This document shows, one piece after another, positions 1 to 10,577 of a DNA stretch of 64,000 bases. Numbering within the stretch: position 1 is the stretch's first letter; each line of letters starts with the position of its first letter. Origin of the DNA: Bacillota bacterium. GTDB lineage: Bacteria > Bacillota > Clostridia > Lachnospirales > Lachnospiraceae. The notes below the pieces were generated by a model. That model made no database searches. It saw only the letters and a program-made list of their open reading frames with translations, and was not told where the DNA came from. The translations under genes and the position numbers were made by a program. The stretch covers positions 682,001 through 746,000 of the forward strand of contig JAEWQV010000014.1 in the NCBI GenBank assembly GCA_023399055.1. Reading direction: 5' to 3'.

Positions 1-3000
1 GCTTCAATTGCTTTTTTTGCCCATTTATATTTTCCTATATCACTGAACGTACCAAGCTTAACCTCAACTTTATTGACCAGTTTAACCATTCCCCACTTGT
101 CACGGCTGGAAGAATTAGAGGAACCACCACTCCATACATACTGTCCAACTCTTTTATCAACCTCACCGTTATCCAGCGCTATATCAAAACGCAATTGCCG
201 TCCATCACCTATATTAGTTATATTGAGTCCTGAAAGCGGAATAGCAGCTTCTATCGTATATCCAGCTTTATCACTATCCATTTTGGTTACTAGTTCTACC
301 TTTGGCTGTGGATTTTTATTGTTGTACCAAATGTAATTGCCATCCGCGGACCCTGATAATACCAGCTGGGAGTCAGTTACCTTGAGAGAGCCCGGACTTT
401 CCAGCAATTGAGGACCTACAAACAATTCCAGTCCATCACCGTTCCACATCCAGTCACCTACATTGGGATTCTGCATTGGTGTTGGATCTTTGATATGAGC
501 AAAAACATATAAATTATTATCATCCCAGGCTAAATCGATATCAGCAGATACATTTTCCACCTGCGCTCCTGTAACACGATCCGCATCCGTAATCTTAATG
601 GTATCACCTGCTGGCCAGATAGTATCTTTACTTCCATCAATTGTTATTGTCCCTTCTGCCTTTGGTATTAAAGATTCCATCTGTGTTTTCTGAACCGGAG
701 GATTTGGATTTTTAAGATAGTCATCTTCTCCCGTAATAATGTCATAAATATTATAATTTGTATCCATAACTGATTTCAGGAAGGTTTTATATGGTCTGTC
801 AGCAACATTAAATAATCCGATACCTGCTGCTTCTCCCCCAACTCCCTGGAACCAGCGTCCGGTTGCAGCCTGGTCCATCATTTCAAACCAATGTGCTCCA
901 ACTGCATAACCGGAAGCCGCAAGCTTTTCAACATAATATCTGTAATATAAGCCCTTTTCTGCTTCCGTATCGACACCGATACCCGGTGCGTCCAAGCCCT
1001 GGGTTGGTTCACTGAAGTGGAACTCCGTAATCATAATAGGTTTGTTTGCAGCCTCTGAAATTGCCTTAAGTCTTTCTAAGTCCACATCGTAGGTATAATA
1101 GTTATAAGATATAACATCCAGATACTGACCTGCTACTCTGCAAAGAGTATCTCTGATATCAGCTGTATCTGCAACATTTACAAAATAACGATCGCCCATC
1201 AACATATGATTAGGATCTACTTTTTTGAATTCCTCTGACAACATGCCATAGAATTTATGTAAATACTGTTCAAAAAATTCACCCATATCATCTGCAGCAA
1301 GGTCTGTATTAAGGGTGATGGCTACCTCCTTCATAGCATCAAAGCTCTCAAAATCTGAAGCCCATACTTTATTTAAAGCAGATATCTTCTTGTACTTTGC
1401 TTTCAGCATATCAATCAGTGCACCTTTTGTAGCTGATTCGCTGGCTTTCAAGCTTAGCACAGTTGCATCGAAGCTATGGTAGGGAAGTTCATTTCCGAAG
1501 AAATAACCCACTATTTTGGAATCATCCTTACGAGCAGGTACGTTATTTTTTATCAGCCATTGTTTTATGGCTTCTCTTGCTCCCTCTTTATAGGGATCAA
1601 ACAAGGTAGTGTTGCCTAGCTTATAGCCATCAGGTAGATATTGAAATGGAATTTCAGGAAAGCCGGTTTTATTGTTTTCCACAGATGGAGTTTCTGCGAA
1701 ACCACCTTCACTGGTAAAACCGAGCTTCTTTAATCGGTCAATCATTCTTGCATAATACTCATTCTGGTCAAATGCTTTGCCATATTTTTTAATTAAATTG
1801 GCAACATAAGGTGAGTAATATGCTGAATTGCCACCTAAGAAGGCACCTGTATAAATTCCTTCATTTTCAGGAATCCACTCATAGATTTGCTCTCTACCCT
1901 GTACCATGGTATAGGTTTCACCAGGTGAACCAGTACAGCAGGTTCCCAAACTAAAGTAGAGGTTACCCAACGGGTCTACCATTGCAAACTTTTCAGCTTC
2001 TCCTTTGTTAAAGGCAAGCTTTTGTACACGGAAGAAACCTGTTGCTTCCAGATTATATTTTTCCTTACTTCCAAGCATTCCCCCATAGATATCACGTTCT
2101 GGTGGAGTTAAGCTGTCATAGTACTCTTTGTCTGCAGCAACATCAGCCTCAAGTTGTTCATCACTTGTTACTTTTGAAGCAAAATCAGCATCTTTCCATT
2201 GTCCATATTTATCTACTGTAATGCTTTCTGTAGAATAATAAATATAGGTATTCTTAACGCTGTCTTCCATACCTGCTTTTTTCGCATATGCTGTTAACTC
2301 GGTATATTTTGAGATGCTGATTGGAGTGGTATATAACTTCTCCTTTGGATCTTCTTTTGTAAAATAATATATTTTTGCATCTGCTGTAGGTGTAGAAAGA
2401 GTAACTTTAACAGTTTCGCTTATTTTTCCTGTTGGAGGATTAGCACTAACAGGCATTACACAACGATTAATGATTAATTCGGAAAACTGATAGGACCAGC
2501 CAGCATCCTGATTATCTGTTGTTGCCAATTTTGGAACTGTCATCTTAATATATCTTGCATTTGCTATTGGCATCTCGAAATTATAATAGACAATTTTTGC
2601 CCAGTCATTATTCGCTCCTACAATACCAAGTTGGTTTTTTGTCAGAGTAAGGTCGGTATAGGTTATACCATCTGCTGATATCGATACCACTGGATCAATT
2701 GCTGCTACATTAACCCAGTTGTAAGTCAAAGTGTAAAAGGAAGTTATGTCATAATCAGTTTTATATATGAGGGTACGGTCTTCTACTCTGTTTGGTATCA
2801 GTCTGTAGCCATCCCCCTCAAAGGTATCAGGACTTTCATTTTCCGAGATCCAGAAACCTGCTGTACCATCTGCATTTTTACTGTACTCATAAGCTTTGTC
2901 AAGATCATAGAAATCATCAAGGATTCCCTGTGCTACCGGAACATTGGTTATATCTATTTTTATGTCCGGATCAACACCTTTGTCAAAATCAAAGGTTAAA

Positions 3001-3749
3001 GTAGCTGATCCTGCTGCCAGCGTTTCAAGGTATTCTTTTTTTATCTTAACAGTGGTACCACTTGTACTATAATCCGTATTTGATACTAAAGTAGACGACC
3101 CATTTTTGATTGCAGTAAGTGTATTTCCGTTTGCGGCTATTATTACCGTGATATCTCTTTGTTCTGTTGTATATTTGTTAAAAACGGCACTTGTAGGGTT
3201 AATAGTTGAATTTGTTACAACAAGTCCGGGTTGTACTATCGATATCTTTACACCCTCTTCATAACCCCAACCGGAAGCTCCTGCCTCAAAATCTCCGTTT
3301 GTTGCAAGATTTGCAGAACCATTTTTTGCCAAGCCTACAAACAAGTCATCAATATACACCAAGCCTTCGCTCTTGGTATCGACCATTTGCAGATGTATTT
3401 TGGTAGATACGCCTGAATTGAACGACATTGTTACCTGAGTCCAATTATTAGCTGCAGTGTTCTCAGCCCACGCCAGGGTGCTGCCCCAATCGTCGCTTTT
3501 TACCGCTGTACCTACTACCGATGTACCCTTTAGCCAATACTTGACTACATAATCGGTATTTGCCTTTACATTGATATCCATTGTGGCTGCTTTCCAGTCA
3601 GCTCCGGATAAATCCACCGCCATAGCCCAGGTTCCGCTATGAGTGGCTGAATCTTCAACTGCATTCACCGGTACTGATTGAAGCAATGTGGTCATTAAAA
3701 GAACAATAGCACATAGCATGGATAAAATACTTCTTACCTTTCTCCTCAT
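1..3749 (-). CDS. SLH-anchored clan GH-A glycoside hydrolase (GH50/agarase-like), 3' end cut by window edge
   Basis: Exported multi-domain glycosidase; at least 1249 residues are visible. From the N-terminus: signal peptide (MRRKVRSILSMLCAIVLL...), one CBM4/9-like jelly-roll module, an X2 Ig-like module, a discoidin-like region, a chitobiase C-terminal-like module, then the catalytic barrel, a CBM9-like module, and the start of an SLH repeat (TFSDIGKYKWAKKAIE) running off position 1. The barrel shows the clan GH-A acid/base in FGNELPYH and the nucleophile in MITEFHFS. The start at 3749 follows a GGAGGAAAC-type ribosome site. It is a paralogue of the gene at 10578-15392, which has an extra N-terminal binding module and an FN3 domain. 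The GH50-like label rests on motif resemblance (GNLYFSLG, IVGYFFGNELP). Substrate is inferred only: agar-like or another galactan or beta-glycan. SLH repeats would hold it on the cell wall. Confidence 0.8.
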   Translation of the reverse strand, partial: MRRKVRSILSMLCAIVLLMTTLLQSVPVNAVEDSATHSGTWAMAVDLSGADWKAATMDINVKANTDYVVKYWLKGTSVVGTAVKSDDWGSTLAWAENTAANNWTQVTMSFNSGVSTKIHLQMVDTKSEGLVYIDDLFVGLAKNGSANLATNGDFEAGASGWGYEEGVKISIVQPGLVVTNSTINPTSAVFNKYTTEQRDITVIIAANGNTLTAIKNGSSTLVSNTDYSTSGTTVKIKKEYLETLAAGSATLTFDFDKGVDPDIKIDITNVPVAQGILDDFYDLDKAYEYSKNADGTAGFWISENESPDTFEGDGYRLIPNRVEDRTLIYKTDYDITSFYTLTYNWVNVAAIDPVVSISADGITYTDLTLTKNQLGIVGANNDWAKIVYYNFEMPIANARYIKMTVPKLATTDNQDAGWSYQFSELIINRCVMPVSANPPTGKISETVKVTLSTPTADAKIYYFTKEDPKEKLYTTPISISKYTELTAYAKKAGMEDSVKNTYIYYSTESITVDKYGQWKDADFASKVTSDEQLEADVAADKEYYDSLTPPERDIYGGMLGSKEKYNLEATGFFRVQKLAFNKGEAEKFAMVDPLGNLYFSLGTCCTGSPGETYTMVQGREQIYEWIPENEGIYTGAFLGGNSAYYSPYVANLIKKYGKAFDQNEYYARMIDRLKKLGFTSEGGFAETPSVENNKTGFPEIPFQYLPDGYKLGNTTLFDPYKEGAREAIKQWLIKNNVPARKDDSKIVGYFFGNELPYHSFDATVLSLKASESATKGALIDMLKAKYKKISALNKVWASDFESFDAMKEVAITLNTDLAADDMGEFFEQYLHKFYGMLSEEFKKVDPNHMLMGDRYFVNVADTADIRDTLCRVAGQYLDVISYNYYTYDVDLERLKAISEAANKPIMITEFHFSEPTQGLDAPGIGVDTEAEKGLYYRYYVEKLAASGYAVGAHWFEMMDQAATGRWFQGVGGEAAGIGLFNVADRPYKTFLKSVMDTNYNIYDIITGEDDYLKNPNPPVQKTQMESLIPKAEGTITIDGSKDTIWPAGDTIKITDADRVTGAQVENVSADIDLAWDDNNLYVFAHIKDPTPMQNPNVGDWMWNGDGLELFVGPQLLESPGSLKVTDSQLVLSGSADGNYIWYNNKNPQPKVELVTKMDSDKAGYTIEAAIPLSGLNITNIGDGRQLRFDIALDNGEVDKRVGQYVWSGGSSNSSSRDKWGMVKLVNKVEVKLGTFSDIGKYKWAKKAIE

Positions 3750-4156
3750 GTTTCCTCCTATACTTACTTAAAATTTTGTAACAGTTCAGCCAGACAAGTT
3801 TTAATACGATATATATAATGTAGTAAGCTTGTCTTCAAATGAATATCGTATCTAAACTTATAGTTTGTTCCGCTTAGCAAGATATAGATAAGCAAAATCC
3901 AGCATATAGCTAAACCGTTACAAGAATTTTAATTGAAAATATTAGACAAAAAAATGGATACACTTAAGATTCTATTGTATAAAACTCACATAATTAGATA
4001 ATTATAACAAAGTTTGCGAAAAGCCCCCGGATATTATTCCAGAGGCTCTTCTAAAACATTAGATTTAATAAAATCTATACGTTTTTTCTATATCATTATA
4101 AATATTTGTACGTAGTATCTGTTGTTCATAGTATCTTCGTATAGTCTCTATACTTA
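3750..4156. other. intergenic region between GH26 gene end and GH50-like gene start
   Basis: No convincing gene on either strand. It holds the GH26 terminator (about 4022-4050) at one side and the promoter/leader of the minus-strand SLH glycosidase at the other. The middle is AT-rich and I see no clear -35/-10 pair or operator. Confidence 0.5.
4022..4050 (-). terminator. intrinsic terminator after GH26 gene
   Basis: On the minus strand the arms AGCCTCTGG and CCGGGGGCT pair around a short A/T loop and are followed by CTTTTCG. It lies about 105 bases past the GH26 stop codon. Confidence 0.6.
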
Positions 4157-6412
4157 TTATCTTGTAAATCCACACATTGCTGGTGTACTGTTAGCACCAT
4201 CATTTGCATAACCACGGACAGTATAGGTACCACTGCCAAGTGTAATACCAGTCAGATTCAGTGTCCAGTAGCCATCATTAATATTGTAGCTTGCAGGGTT
4301 ATAAACCACTGTACTTCCAAAAGTCTTGGTCGCTACGTTAAGATACTGGCCGGAAGCATTCTGAATTGTTACTGTAACACCGGTGATAAAGTTATTGCCA
4401 TCTGGATCTAATGCAATACCCTTTATCTGCGTTGGTGAAGTGGATAAAGCTGGATTATAATCCCCTTCCACAATTCCTACTGGTGAAGTAATTGCTGCTA
4501 TGACATTACCAGGCGTATTAATGGTAGGATTAGCGGTATATGATCCAAAGATCTGCTTATACATAGCAGATGCATTCGGATGGTTGGTTGGAGTACTGAG
4601 TTTTGCATCGTAATCTGCATCTCCACTATCCCAATAAGTCTGGTATAGTACATCGGTAGCCAGGAACCATCTCTGCATTGCTTCTACCAGATAACTATTA
4701 TCTCCTGATTCCAAACCACCAAGTCCCCATTCAGAGAAGGACAACTGCTTGTTATGTGTTCTAGCAAAGTCCCTGATCCAGTTTAATCCATATGGTCGAA
4801 TAACACTGTACTGGAAACGTTTTGCAGGATCATTGATATGAGCCCATGTATTTTCATCATAAAAGTCCATACCAATAACATCTACATATGCATCACCTGG
4901 ATAAGCAAGATCTGCTGAATAAACTCTCTCTTGACCAATATTTACATTCCATTCAAATCTGAACTTTGATGATACTGATCGAAAGGTATCCACATATTGA
5001 CGCCACGCATTGATAAAATTCTGTGTTTTCGTCTGCTGATTTTCTCCATTCTTTGCAACAACGGTCCAAGGGAACCAATCACCGTTGAACTCCCAAGCTG
5101 GACGCACATAGATAACATCTTCGTCAGCCATATAATTGGCTATGTTCTGTGCTACGGTTCTATAATAATTGTTATATGCACCTGTAGCAGCTTCTGCCAG
5201 TGTACCCTCTTGGGTAGTAATTAGACCTACATTCCATATGGTCTTATAAGGCATTTTACTCCAATACTCATCAATGAGCCAATTGGTGCTGGTTTGAAAG
5301 TCAGACCAGTTCGCATAGCCATTCGTTGAATAGAGATAAAAATCATGTCTGCCTAACCAATTGCCGTAGTTGACAGGAGCAGTAAGAGAAATTCCTTCAT
5401 ACACTCCTATGATGGTAGGATTATGTGAGATTGAGAAAATACCGGTTGCATCTGCAGGAATATACCAGCCGTTAACCCCCAGTTCAAAACCACCATTACC
5501 CAGCAGATTTGTACCAGTTCCTATTCCTAAGAATACATCATCAATATACACTTTACCTACTGTATTACTGCTATCATAAAATTGTAAATGTACAGAACTG
5601 TTTGTTCCTGAATTAAAGTTAAGGGTCACCTGTGTCCAGGTATTACTTGCTGTATACTGTGCGTCGGACAGATTACCAGACCAGTTGGAATTGGCAACCT
5701 TTAAGGATAGTTTTCCTGTACCATAAATCCAGAATCTTACGGTATAATTCGTGTTCTGGGCTACATTTAAATCAGCGGTAGTACCCTTCCAGGTTGGTGT
5801 TCCGCTTACTGTAGCTTTCAGAGATAAGGCTCCGCTATGTACATATTTCTCTGTAACAGGATTAGTGGGTGTTGTGGTTGTAGACTGAACAATGGAAAAG
5901 ATTCCGGTTGCATCAGAAGGAATATACCAACCGCTTGCTCCTTGTTCGAAGCCTCCATTTCCAATAAGGTTACTTCCCCCGTTAACACCAAGGAATACTT
6001 CATCCAAGTATATGGTTCCGGCAGTATTACCGGTATCCTGGAATTGAAAATGAATTGAGCTGTTGCTGCCAGAATTGAAATTCAAGGTTACCTGTGTCCA
6101 GGTGTTAGTAGCTGTTGCTTGTGTTTCTGCTAAATTACCGGACCAGTTACTGTTAGCAACCTTTGCGGTAATTTTACCTGTACCTGAAAGCCAGAACTTT
6201 ACGACATAGTTGGTGTTTGTTGCCACACTCAAATCAACTGTGGTACCTTTCCAGGTTGGTGTTCCGCTTACTACTGCTTTCATTGACCAGGTTCCGCTGT
6301 AAGTGTTTGATGCTGCAAATACCTCCTGCAAAGGAGTTATTTGCAATAACAATGCAAATACGATGAGAACAGCAATCAAGTTTTTGTAAGACCTCATAGC
6401 TATACATTTCAT
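4157..6412 (-). CDS. secreted GH26-family glycoside hydrolase with two CBM modules
   Basis: Secreted 751-residue enzyme, probably a beta-mannanase or related endo-glycanase. Domains: signal peptide (about 1-34, cut after EVFA), CBM4/9-like module about 36-172, a second copy about 190-328, GH26 barrel about 336-623, and a C-terminal Ig-like domain about 645-751. The acid/base is E441 in VRPAWEFNGDWFPW, the family's signature region. The nucleophile is E561 in FSEWGLGG. The two CBM copies are near repeats of each other (SGTPTWKGTT and VANSNWSGNL occur in both). An upstream in-frame start exists, but AAGGAAGGGGAAA sits just before the ATG at 6412, which opens the signal peptide. There is no SLH domain, so it is probably released or held by its CBMs. 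Mannan is the likely substrate but other GH26 activities are possible. Confidence 0.85.
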   Translation of the reverse strand: MKCIAMRSYKNLIAVLIVFALLLQITPLQEVFAASNTYSGTWSMKAVVSGTPTWKGTTVDLSVATNTNYVVKFWLSGTGKITAKVANSNWSGNLAETQATATNTWTQVTLNFNSGSNSSIHFQFQDTGNTAGTIYLDEVFLGVNGGSNLIGNGGFEQGASGWYIPSDATGIFSIVQSTTTTPTNPVTEKYVHSGALSLKATVSGTPTWKGTTADLNVAQNTNYTVRFWIYGTGKLSLKVANSNWSGNLSDAQYTASNTWTQVTLNFNSGTNSSVHLQFYDSSNTVGKVYIDDVFLGIGTGTNLLGNGGFELGVNGWYIPADATGIFSISHNPTIIGVYEGISLTAPVNYGNWLGRHDFYLYSTNGYANWSDFQTSTNWLIDEYWSKMPYKTIWNVGLITTQEGTLAEAATGAYNNYYRTVAQNIANYMADEDVIYVRPAWEFNGDWFPWTVVAKNGENQQTKTQNFINAWRQYVDTFRSVSSKFRFEWNVNIGQERVYSADLAYPGDAYVDVIGMDFYDENTWAHINDPAKRFQYSVIRPYGLNWIRDFARTHNKQLSFSEWGLGGLESGDNSYLVEAMQRWFLATDVLYQTYWDSGDADYDAKLSTPTNHPNASAMYKQIFGSYTANPTINTPGNVIAAITSPVGIVEGDYNPALSTSPTQIKGIALDPDGNNFITGVTVTIQNASGQYLNVATKTFGSTVVYNPASYNINDGYWTLNLTGITLGSGTYTVRGYANDGANSTPAMCGFTR

Positions 6413-6657
6413 ACTTTTTGTTTCCCCTTCCTTTAAATGAATTGATTTATTCAAATAAATTGACAGCCCATAAACCTGTCTATTTATTGAATACAAATAA
6501 TTGAACATTTGTGGAATCAGGATTATCTATTTAGTCGAATATCATTATGTCATCCCTTATATTCGACATTATACATTCTTTGAACATATTAAAATGGAAA
6601 AAGATAAGAATATTATGTACTAAATTCATATTTTATGTAATAAGGTATAAAAATGGT

Positions 6658-7749
6658 TTATCTGATTTTTACTTGCTGCATATTTTTATTGTATACCTCA
6701 ATCTTTGCCAATCTTATCCATTCATTTACCAACTCCTCATATTTTAAGTCTATTAATTCAAGCTGAATAGAAGCCTTTACGTCCATCAAGGTGCTGTAAC
6801 CCATATCTTCTAATTTTGCACACTTATAGATACCAATCGACATCCCCTCCTCGATGAGAGGCGTAATGGTTCCTGCCTCCATTTTATTTATTTCATCAAA
6901 TAACAAAGGATGATCAATAGGAAATGTTTTTCCAATAGTACTGTAATTATAGTTTTTTTCATTTAGGGTGATACTCTCTTTATTGTTTTGTAACTCAGAA
7001 TATATGGTGTCAAAATCACTACCCTTATCCAGCTTTGTTTTAATATTCTCAAATAATATCTTGATATCGTCCAGCTTTTCTTTTTTGTCTTCCTCATTCC
7101 GGAATTCATATTCAATGGCTTTTACTGTTCTTGATACGCCTCGGGCATACCTTTCTTTGTTACCAATATAATAATCATTGTAATCCTCATCAGTAAAGCT
7201 AAACTCATCTTTGAGCTTTTCTGTGAGATCTCGTTTTATTTCCAGCATAATATCTGCAAGGTATCTTCGTTCGTCATAAGTTATAGGTCCATAAATGACC
7301 TGATTGTTTTCGACCATTTTTTGTCTCTCTTCATTGGTCGCATTCATATTAGCCAACATATCCTTGTATCGGATACTGTCTACAAGCCTATACTCCAACG
7401 CTCTAATCTGTTGTACTTTATCTCTAGTGCATTTCTCCAAAGCTGCTTTTTTAAGCAGTTCCATAGGAATTTCCCCATGAAAGTCTGTTGTCCAGAAATC
7501 CTCACTGTCAACTGCCTGGTATTTATTGCTGAAATAAGTAAAGGTACTGCTGACTTCTGATTCTAGGTAATATTTGAATTCTCCGTAGGCAACTTTTTCT
7601 CCATTCACTGTGGCAACTGTATCAAATAATCCAAGCTCGCTATTTTTGACAACTATATGGATGATTGAAAATATCACAACCATAAACAATATAAATAAAA
7701 TTAATATACTGATTTTTATCTTTGTATTTCTCGTCTTATTAAAAGGCAT
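6658..7749 (-). CDS. membrane-anchored PrsA/SurA-like foldase
   Basis: Predicted extracytoplasmic folding factor, 363 residues. An N-terminal membrane helix (ISILILFILFMVVIFSII) is followed by the SurA-type N-terminal signature TVATVNGEKVAYGEFKYYL and long charged helices. No clear parvulin isomerase core is visible, so it may act as a chaperone only. GAGGTG with 6-base spacing decides the ATG at 7749; a GTG three codons upstream overlaps that site. It lies between two genes for very large exported glycosidases, so helping fold those proteins is a reasonable inference. The family assignment rests on domain pattern, not on catalytic residues. Confidence 0.6.
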   Translation of the reverse strand: MPFNKTRNTKIKISILILFILFMVVIFSIIHIVVKNSELGLFDTVATVNGEKVAYGEFKYYLESEVSSTFTYFSNKYQAVDSEDFWTTDFHGEIPMELLKKAALEKCTRDKVQQIRALEYRLVDSIRYKDMLANMNATNEERQKMVENNQVIYGPITYDERRYLADIMLEIKRDLTEKLKDEFSFTDEDYNDYYIGNKERYARGVSRTVKAIEYEFRNEEDKKEKLDDIKILFENIKTKLDKGSDFDTIYSELQNNKESITLNEKNYNYSTIGKTFPIDHPLLFDEINKMEAGTITPLIEEGMSIGIYKCAKLEDMGYSTLMDVKASIQLELIDLKYEELVNEWIRLAKIEVYNKNMQQVKIR

Positions 7750-7807
7750 TTTATACACCTCGATTATTTTAATTAACGGTTATTGAATTTTTAATTTCTT
7801 TTTATCT

Positions 7808-7842
7808 TAGCCTTAGCTGCCTTTGTCAGTCAGCTAAGGCTA
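7808..7842. terminator. hairpin between beta-helix and foldase genes
   Basis: Perfect 12-base arms TAGCCTTAGCTG / CAGCTAAGGCTA with an 11-base loop. The T-run (TTTTT) follows on the plus strand; the minus side is A-rich. The hairpin lies about 80 bases past the stop of the minus-strand beta-helix gene, so termination direction is ambiguous. Confidence 0.5.
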
Positions 7843-7922
7843 TTTTTATTACAATGACTTGTAATCTATTCATGCATAGGCTTCCCTCTTCTTTATTAAG
7901 AAACCCTTATAACTTATATTGT

Positions 7923-10343
7923 CTACGGTTGTAGAATTGTATATATGTTATTTGTACCACCTACGGTCCAAGCGGAATTACCACTTTCAAAACCCGGATT
8001 AGACAGCTTGTTGGTACCACCTGATGGACCCATGAAGCAATCATCAATATACATGGTACCTGTACCGCTGTCGGTAAATACATATACGAGAGAAGTATTA
8101 CTGCCAGTGTTATATGCAGGGGTCGTATATTGGGTCCAAGTGGAGGTTGCTGTAAACTCCTGCTCAGCAATCATTGTGGACCAGCTAGAATTGAACACCC
8201 TTATTCTTATCTTTCCTGACCCTTTCAGCCAGAAAGAGTTTACATAACTTGTATTCGTGGGTACGCTTGAAATATTCTGATACAGTGTATCCCAGGAGGT
8301 TGTTGTATTCGCTCTGGCCGACCAGGTTCCTGCATGAACATTAGGGTTTGTAGCTTGAAAAATACTGAAAACTGCAGTGCTATCGGAGGTCCAATTACCT
8401 GTTCCGCTTTCAAAACCGGAATTTGTTAGTTTATTAGTTCCTCCTAGGGTTCCAAAATAGCAATCATCAATAAACATCGTCCCTGCTACATTTCCCTTGT
8501 TTGTAAAATCATAAATTAGCGTCGTATTGCTGTCGGTATTAAATGTAGGTAAAGTGTATTGAGTCCAAGTGGAGGTTGCCGTATATTCCTGTTCTGCTAT
8601 CATGCTCCAGCCAGAACTCAAGATTCTTAAAGTTATTTTGCCACTGCCCTTAAGCCAGAAGGAACCTGTATAGGAGGTATTGGTTGGTACTCCAGTTACA
8701 GTCTGATAAAAGTTATTATAGCTGGGAGTTGAACCGACAACCGCTTTCGCTGCCCAGGAACCGCTGCGTGCATCACCACCACTTGGTACTGTTCCAGTGT
8801 ATTCGTGAGCTCCTATATCAGGAGTTCCGTTATAAAGAGTATTTCCCCAATAATCCTTGCCTCCGTTATTAGGTATAACGGTTCCGGTATTAATACATGG
8901 GGAACCTGCCTGTAGTTTCATACCATCTACCGAATTAATTGTCGTGCCCACGCTGGTGGGATTTACCAAAAGGGGGTCAGCAGCCACAGCATAATCACCC
9001 ATATTATAGGCTGTTTGCCCACCTGCAAAGCAGTTGTTGCTAAAGGTAAGCCCCGAAGAACTTTTATAATTGGTTCGTGAGGTATTTGTGCTGTTCGTAT
9101 AGAAAATATTGTTCTTAAAAACTCCACCAGTTATATTTTTTAGAAATCCGGCTCCATTATTTTGATAGAATACGTTATTATAGAACTCCCCTGCTGTTCC
9201 GCCTCCACCAAAAAATCCCTGTGAGGGTTCCATGTTGCTACCGTCGTTATAACTGATATTGTAACGACAGATCTGTCCAGGAATACTACCCAAGATAAAT
9301 CCACCCTCATTGTCACGGCTGAAGTTGTACTGGTAGACTCCTCTGGTGGTATTAATATCAAAATCCCATGCTTGTCCATCATAGGCTATATTATTGGTAT
9401 TGGCACAGTAATTGTACTGCACCACTTGATCTGTTGTGCCTGCACCCCAGATTCCAGCCACAGCGATACCACCATACCCCAGAACCCCTGGGCCACGGGC
9501 TGCTGTGCCGCTGTTATTACCGACATTGGTTACTTTGTTATACTGTATCAGCGGTGCATTTGCATAGTATTGTATGCCGTCGCATCCTACGTTATCCACG
9601 GTATTGTTTTGTATAATCAGTCCCGTATTTGACCCTGCTGCAAAAATACCTTGCGTGGTACAATCATGTACGTAGTTGCCGTCAATTAATAAATTCACGG
9701 ATGCCGTACTGGTATTGTAAATAGCCCCATCATACAAATAATGTTTGTTGTTATAGTCATCACTGGTACCTCGCGGTGATTTTTGAGTAAGTCTACTGTT
9801 GCTCCAACCCTCAATATAATATACTTCATTATTCTTTATGGTAATATTGGAGGTAACTGTACCGTTACCGTTGTCAATTCGGATACCTGCTCTTCCGTCT
9901 TCTTTCAAATCATACACACTTGCGCCGTCATAGTTGGTTACTGCAAGATTTTCAACAGTAACATAACTCGTATTATAGAGCCAAACGGTTGCATAAATTC
10001 CTCCTCCGTTAAAAAGCGGCTTGTTGCCGGAACCATAGGAACCAAATTTTATTGGACTACCGCTGCTTCCCGAGTTGTGGATAAAGAGTTGCCCTGACCA
10101 AACACCACCGCACTGAAAAAGTATCTGATCTCCTGGTGCAAAATTGGTATTGCTAACCTTGGATAAAGTTTTCCAAGGCGTAGAAGTGCTAGTCCCATTA
10201 TTGGAATCATTGCCTGAGGGACTCACATAATAGATGGTATTATTAGCACTAACCTGAGTTAATTGGCTGAAGAAAAACACAAATGCAAATACTAAGCCCA
10301 GAACGATAACCGCTGTGATTTGTTTCTTAATATTTCTTAACAT
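7923..10343 (-). CDS. secreted right-handed parallel beta-helix protein with two C-terminal CBM modules
   Basis: Secreted 806-residue protein, likely a polysaccharide lyase or hydrolase of the pectate-lyase fold. The signal peptide (about 1-33) is followed by TIYYVSPSGNDSNNGTS, the usual opening of bacterial beta-helix lyases. Asn/Gly-rich coils run to about residue 510 and end with the PDIGAHEYTG motif typical of this family. Two similar jelly-roll binding modules follow (about 522-660 and 661-806); both repeat WLKGSGKI and EFTATSTWTQY. AAGGAGTG precedes the ATG at 10343. No catalytic residues can be assigned from sequence alone, so PL1/PL9-type lyase, alginate lyase-like or GH28-like activity all remain possible. 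It sits between the foldase gene and the larger SLH enzyme gene. Confidence 0.75.
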   Translation of the reverse strand: MLRNIKKQITAVIVLGLVFAFVFFFSQLTQVSANNTIYYVSPSGNDSNNGTSTSTPWKTLSKVSNTNFAPGDQILFQCGGVWSGQLFIHNSGSSGSPIKFGSYGSGNKPLFNGGGIYATVWLYNTSYVTVENLAVTNYDGASVYDLKEDGRAGIRIDNGNGTVTSNITIKNNEVYYIEGWSNSRLTQKSPRGTSDDYNNKHYLYDGAIYNTSTASVNLLIDGNYVHDCTTQGIFAAGSNTGLIIQNNTVDNVGCDGIQYYANAPLIQYNKVTNVGNNSGTAARGPGVLGYGGIAVAGIWGAGTTDQVVQYNYCANTNNIAYDGQAWDFDINTTRGVYQYNFSRDNEGGFILGSIPGQICRYNISYNDGSNMEPSQGFFGGGGTAGEFYNNVFYQNNGAGFLKNITGGVFKNNIFYTNSTNTSRTNYKSSSGLTFSNNCFAGGQTAYNMGDYAVAADPLLVNPTSVGTTINSVDGMKLQAGSPCINTGTVIPNNGGKDYWGNTLYNGTPDIGAHEYTGTVPSGGDARSGSWAAKAVVGSTPSYNNFYQTVTGVPTNTSYTGSFWLKGSGKITLRILSSGWSMIAEQEYTATSTWTQYTLPTFNTDSNTTLIYDFTNKGNVAGTMFIDDCYFGTLGGTNKLTNSGFESGTGNWTSDSTAVFSIFQATNPNVHAGTWSARANTTTSWDTLYQNISSVPTNTSYVNSFWLKGSGKIRIRVFNSSWSTMIAEQEFTATSTWTQYTTPAYNTGSNTSLVYVFTDSGTGTMYIDDCFMGPSGGTNKLSNPGFESGNSAWTVGGTNNIYTILQP

Positions 10344-10479
10344 ACATTCACTCCTTTTCCTTTTATAATAGTTACTAATATGCCATTTCTGATAAGTAAT
10401 CTTACCTCACTATTTCTGCTCCTATCTCCTTTCCGGATAATTGTTTCATATTCTAGTCGGATGCTTGTTTCGATGAAAA

Positions 10480-10524
10480 GCAATGTCCTCAAAAACCAAC
10501 TACGTTTGAATTTGAGGACATTGC
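10480..10524 (-). terminator. intrinsic terminator after the 1604-residue SLH enzyme gene
   Basis: On the minus strand GCAATGTCCTCAAA pairs with TTTGAGGACATTGC and is followed by TTTTCATC. It is about 55 bases past the stop codon at 10578. Confidence 0.7.
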
Positions 10525-10577
10525 AGGACCAAATGCTAGAACATTTTAAATCACTTATTCAGTTGACAAATTTTATA

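Noticed and set aside
4997..5224. Short plus-strand open frames across the glycosidase block
   Set aside because: All are antisense to long exported-protein genes with signal peptides and intact catalytic motifs.
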